This document shows, piece after piece, positions 62,421 to 64,000 of a stretch of DNA of 64,000 nt (positions are counted from its first letter, which is position 1; each line of letters starts with the position of its first letter). The DNA is from Chitinophaga chungangae. GTDB taxonomy: Bacteria; Bacteroidota; Bacteroidia; Chitinophagales; Chitinophagaceae. Location: positions 930,001-994,000 of the forward strand of contig NZ_JAGHKP010000001.1 in NCBI RefSeq assembly GCF_017742215.1, read 5' to 3'. The position numbers were made by a program, and so were the translations under genes. The notes under the pieces are model-generated. The model ran no database searches. It saw only the letters and a program-made list of their open reading frames with translations, and was not told the origin of the DNA.

Positions 62421-63059
62421 ATGGCTTTAATACGAACGATACAAATTGACCCCGCCACGAAGCTGGGAGTGTGGAAAATTGGTGAAGAAGAAGCGTTTTT
62501 CCGGTCCGAGGTCATCATCGAGCCCGGCGTTCATCACCCCCACAAACGCCTCCAGCATTTCGCCGGCCGGTATCTCCTCCGCCAGCTGTTCCCGGACCTC
62601 CCTGTCAACGAAATCCGCATCCTCGAAAGCAGAAAACCGTATATTCCCGGAAATCCTTATTATTTTTCCATCTCGCATTGCGGAGACTTTGCCGCCGCCA
62701 TCGTGAGCACAAGGGAACATGTTGGCATCGATATCGAAAACGTTCAGCCCAAGATCGGCCGCGTAGCGCACAAATTCCTCGCCCCCAGGGAAGCGGAATT
62801 TATGTCGGCGCAACACCGGCTGCAGCATCAAACCGTCTGCTGGTCCGCCAAAGAAGCGGTCTACAAATGGTACGGGCTCGGCGGGCTCGACTTCAAAGCC
62901 AACATGCAGCTGCAAGCCTTTCCCTTTCAGAACACGGGTTTCATTACCTGCGATTTCCTGAAAGAAGACAGGCTGGCCTGCCTCGACCTGCAATACATAC
63001 TGGAAGATAACCTATGCCTGGCCTGGACGGCGGGAGAAAGAAAACAACAGACAACATGA
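62421..63059 (+). CDS. 4'-phosphopantetheinyl transferase (Sfp/AcpT family)
   Basis: A 212-residue enzyme that transfers phosphopantetheine from coenzyme A to a carrier protein. The two defining motifs are present: VGIDIENV (magnesium-binding Asp/Glu) and WSAKEAVYKWYG. The length fits the Sfp-like type more than the short AcpS type. The carrier partner (acyl carrier protein or a peptide/polyketide synthase) is not in the window. Its stop overlaps the shikimate kinase start by four bases (ATGA at 63056-63059), so translation is coupled. Confidence 0.92.
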   Translation: MALIRTIQIDPATKLGVWKIGEEEAFFRSEVIIEPGVHHPHKRLQHFAGRYLLRQLFPDLPVNEIRILESRKPYIPGNPYYFSISHCGDFAAAIVSTREHVGIDIENVQPKIGRVAHKFLAPREAEFMSAQHRLQHQTVCWSAKEAVYKWYGLGGLDFKANMQLQAFPFQNTGFITCDFLKEDRLACLDLQYILEDNLCLAWTAGERKQQTT

Positions 63060-63562
63060 GAATATTTCTGCTCGGTTTTATGGGTGCCGGAAAATCCTAT
63101 TGGGGCAAACAGCTCGCCAGTCACTGGAACCTGCCGTATTTCGACCTGGACGATGTGATCGTGGAAAGGGAAGGAATGGCCGTTGCCGAGATCTTCGCCG
63201 AAAAAGGCGAAACCTACTTCCGGGAACAGGAAGGCCGCATCCTGCGCGAACTGGCACTGGACAACGACACCTTCCTTATCGCCTGCGGCGGCGGAACGCC
63301 CTGCTTCAGCGATACGATGGACTTCATGAACCAGCACGGCATCACCATCTGGCTGAACCCTTCCGTGCCCGTAATGGTCGAACGGCTGCAGCGCAAACAG
63401 GCAAAAAGGCCGCTGATACAAGACCTTTCAGCCGAAGAACTGACCGCCTTCACGGAAAAAAAACTGGCGGAGCGGCAGCCGTTTTATGAGCAAAGTCAGG
63501 TGATCATCAGCGACGATGCCATATCTTTGGAAACTTTCGATAAATTGGTAAGGCATGCATAA
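63056..63562 (+). CDS. aroK: Shikimate kinase
   Basis: A 168-residue kinase phosphorylating shikimate in aromatic amino-acid synthesis. Walker A is GFMGAGKS, the substrate Asp/Arg block is FDLDDVIVEREG followed by YFREQEGRIL, and the ACGGGTP loop is intact. The frame is open from 63014, but the ATG at 63056 gives the standard start and the four-base overlap with the previous gene. The DUF423 gene begins eight bases before its stop. Confidence 0.95.
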   Translation: MRIFLLGFMGAGKSYWGKQLASHWNLPYFDLDDVIVEREGMAVAEIFAEKGETYFREQEGRILRELALDNDTFLIACGGGTPCFSDTMDFMNQHGITIWLNPSVPVMVERLQRKQAKRPLIQDLSAEELTAFTEKKLAERQPFYEQSQVIISDDAISLETFDKLVRHA

Positions 63563-63941
63563 AACATTTCTCGTATGGGCGGCGCTGCTGGGCGCGCTGG
63601 CAGTTATTCTCGGCGCATTCGGCGCGCATAAGCTGAAGGAGCTCGTGCCTCCTGAAACCGTCAGCACGTTCCAGACCGGCGTTACCTACCAGTTTTACCA
63701 CGTTTTCGCCTTGCTGGCGGTGGGCATCCTGTACGCTCATGTGCCCGGCCCGCAGCTCATCTGGGCCGGCCGGTTGTTCCTCATCGGGATGCTCCTGTTT
63801 TCCGGCTCGCTGTACGTGCTCACCCTCCTGAAAGCCACAGACACCGTGGGTTTGCGCGGCATCGGCGCCATTACGCCCATCGGCGGGCTGGCCTTCATCG
63901 GCGGATGGGTAATGCTGCTGCTGGGCATTCTCAAAAAATAA
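63555..63941 (+). CDS. DUF423 family membrane protein
   Basis: A 128-residue inner-membrane protein of the DUF423 family. Four hydrophobic segments are seen: LVWAALLGALAVILGAFG, YQFYHVFALLAVGILY, LFLIGMLLFSGSLYVL and LAFIGGWVMLLLGIL. The family landmark AFGAHKLK and FQTGVTYQFYH are present and length is normal. Function is unknown. It overlaps shikimate kinase by eight bases and closely precedes another gene (8 bases), so it belongs to the same transcript. Confidence 0.93.
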   Translation: MHKTFLVWAALLGALAVILGAFGAHKLKELVPPETVSTFQTGVTYQFYHVFALLAVGILYAHVPGPQLIWAGRLFLIGMLLFSGSLYVLTLLKATDTVGLRGIGAITPIGGLAFIGGWVMLLLGILKK

Positions 63942-63949
63942 TCTCCCTT

Positions 63950-64000
63950 ATGATCAAGAAGGCGGCCCTATGCCTGTTGCTGTTATTATCGTCCGTTACG
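63950..64000 (+). CDS. Start of an exported protein (3' end outside window)
   Basis: ATG at 63950 opens a frame of 17 codons to the window edge, reading MIKKAALCLLLLLSSVT, a signal-peptide-like N-terminus. It begins 8 bases after the DUF423 stop, in the same direction. The product cannot be named. Confidence 0.55.
   Translation, partial: MIKKAALCLLLLLSSVT

Overview
The window looks like a chromosome segment of a Bacteroidota bacterium, most likely a Chitinophaga-type member of the Chitinophagaceae. Reasons: three SusC/SusD outer-membrane uptake pairs, FecR-type anti-sigma factors with matching ECF sigma factors, a periplasmic-propeller LuxR sensor, DUF4369/TlpA thioredoxins, promoters of the Bacteroidota form (TTTG, about 18-21 nt, TAnnTTTG) and almost no Shine-Dalgarno sequences. 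No CRISPR array, insertion sequence, prophage or rRNA was seen.

Layout. 1-546 is the end of a TPR protein, followed by a gene-free stretch with unusual nested inverted repeats. Module A (about 1.0-11.5 kb) runs ECF sigma, FecR anti-sigma, STN-SusC, SusD and three secreted TlpA-like thioredoxins, closed by a terminator. Module B (11.6-21.5 kb) repeats the sigma/anti-sigma/STN-SusC/SusD order, but ends in a small lipoprotein and a large metzincin-type zinc protease. 21.5-25.4 kb holds a small zinc-ribbon membrane protein, a large c-type cytochrome/propeller lipoprotein and a GNAT acetyltransferase. 25.5-28.9 kb is visibly more A+T rich and carries a membrane-anchored winged-helix regulator, a lipoprotein, a serine hydrolase and a decayed copy of the regulator's 5' end. 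Two tRNAs (Gly-GCC, Leu-TAA) with a clear promoter and terminator follow.

30-33 kb is a probable operon: DUF3667 protein, enoyl-CoA hydratase, beta carbonic anhydrase, lipoprotein. Module C (33.2-41 kb) is a one-protein propeller/LuxR sensor divergent from a SusC/SusD pair whose SusC lacks the STN signalling domain. 41-50.7 kb is housekeeping: tex, mazG with a very large NtrY-like histidine kinase, and the DUF177-rpmF-plsX operon. 50.8-57.4 kb has a hybrid histidine kinase, a fructosamine-kinase-like protein, a DUF3810 membrane protein, an arginase-family enzyme and an acyl-CoA dehydrogenase. 57.5-64 kb has a YggS-type PLP protein, a thioredoxin lipoprotein, a second serine hydrolase, a solitary KilA-N protein, dcd, and an overlapping cluster of phosphopantetheinyl transferase, shikimate kinase and DUF423 protein.

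How the parts fit. Modules A and B are trans-envelope signalling uptake loci: substrate on the SusC/SusD pair is expected to be signalled through the STN domain to FecR, freeing the ECF sigma factor. Module C replaces that circuit with a separate sensor, and its SusC correspondingly has no STN. None of the three modules contains a recognisable glycoside hydrolase or polysaccharide lyase, so peptides, metal chelates or other small ligands are as likely as glycans. Four convergent gene pairs have overlapping 3' ends.
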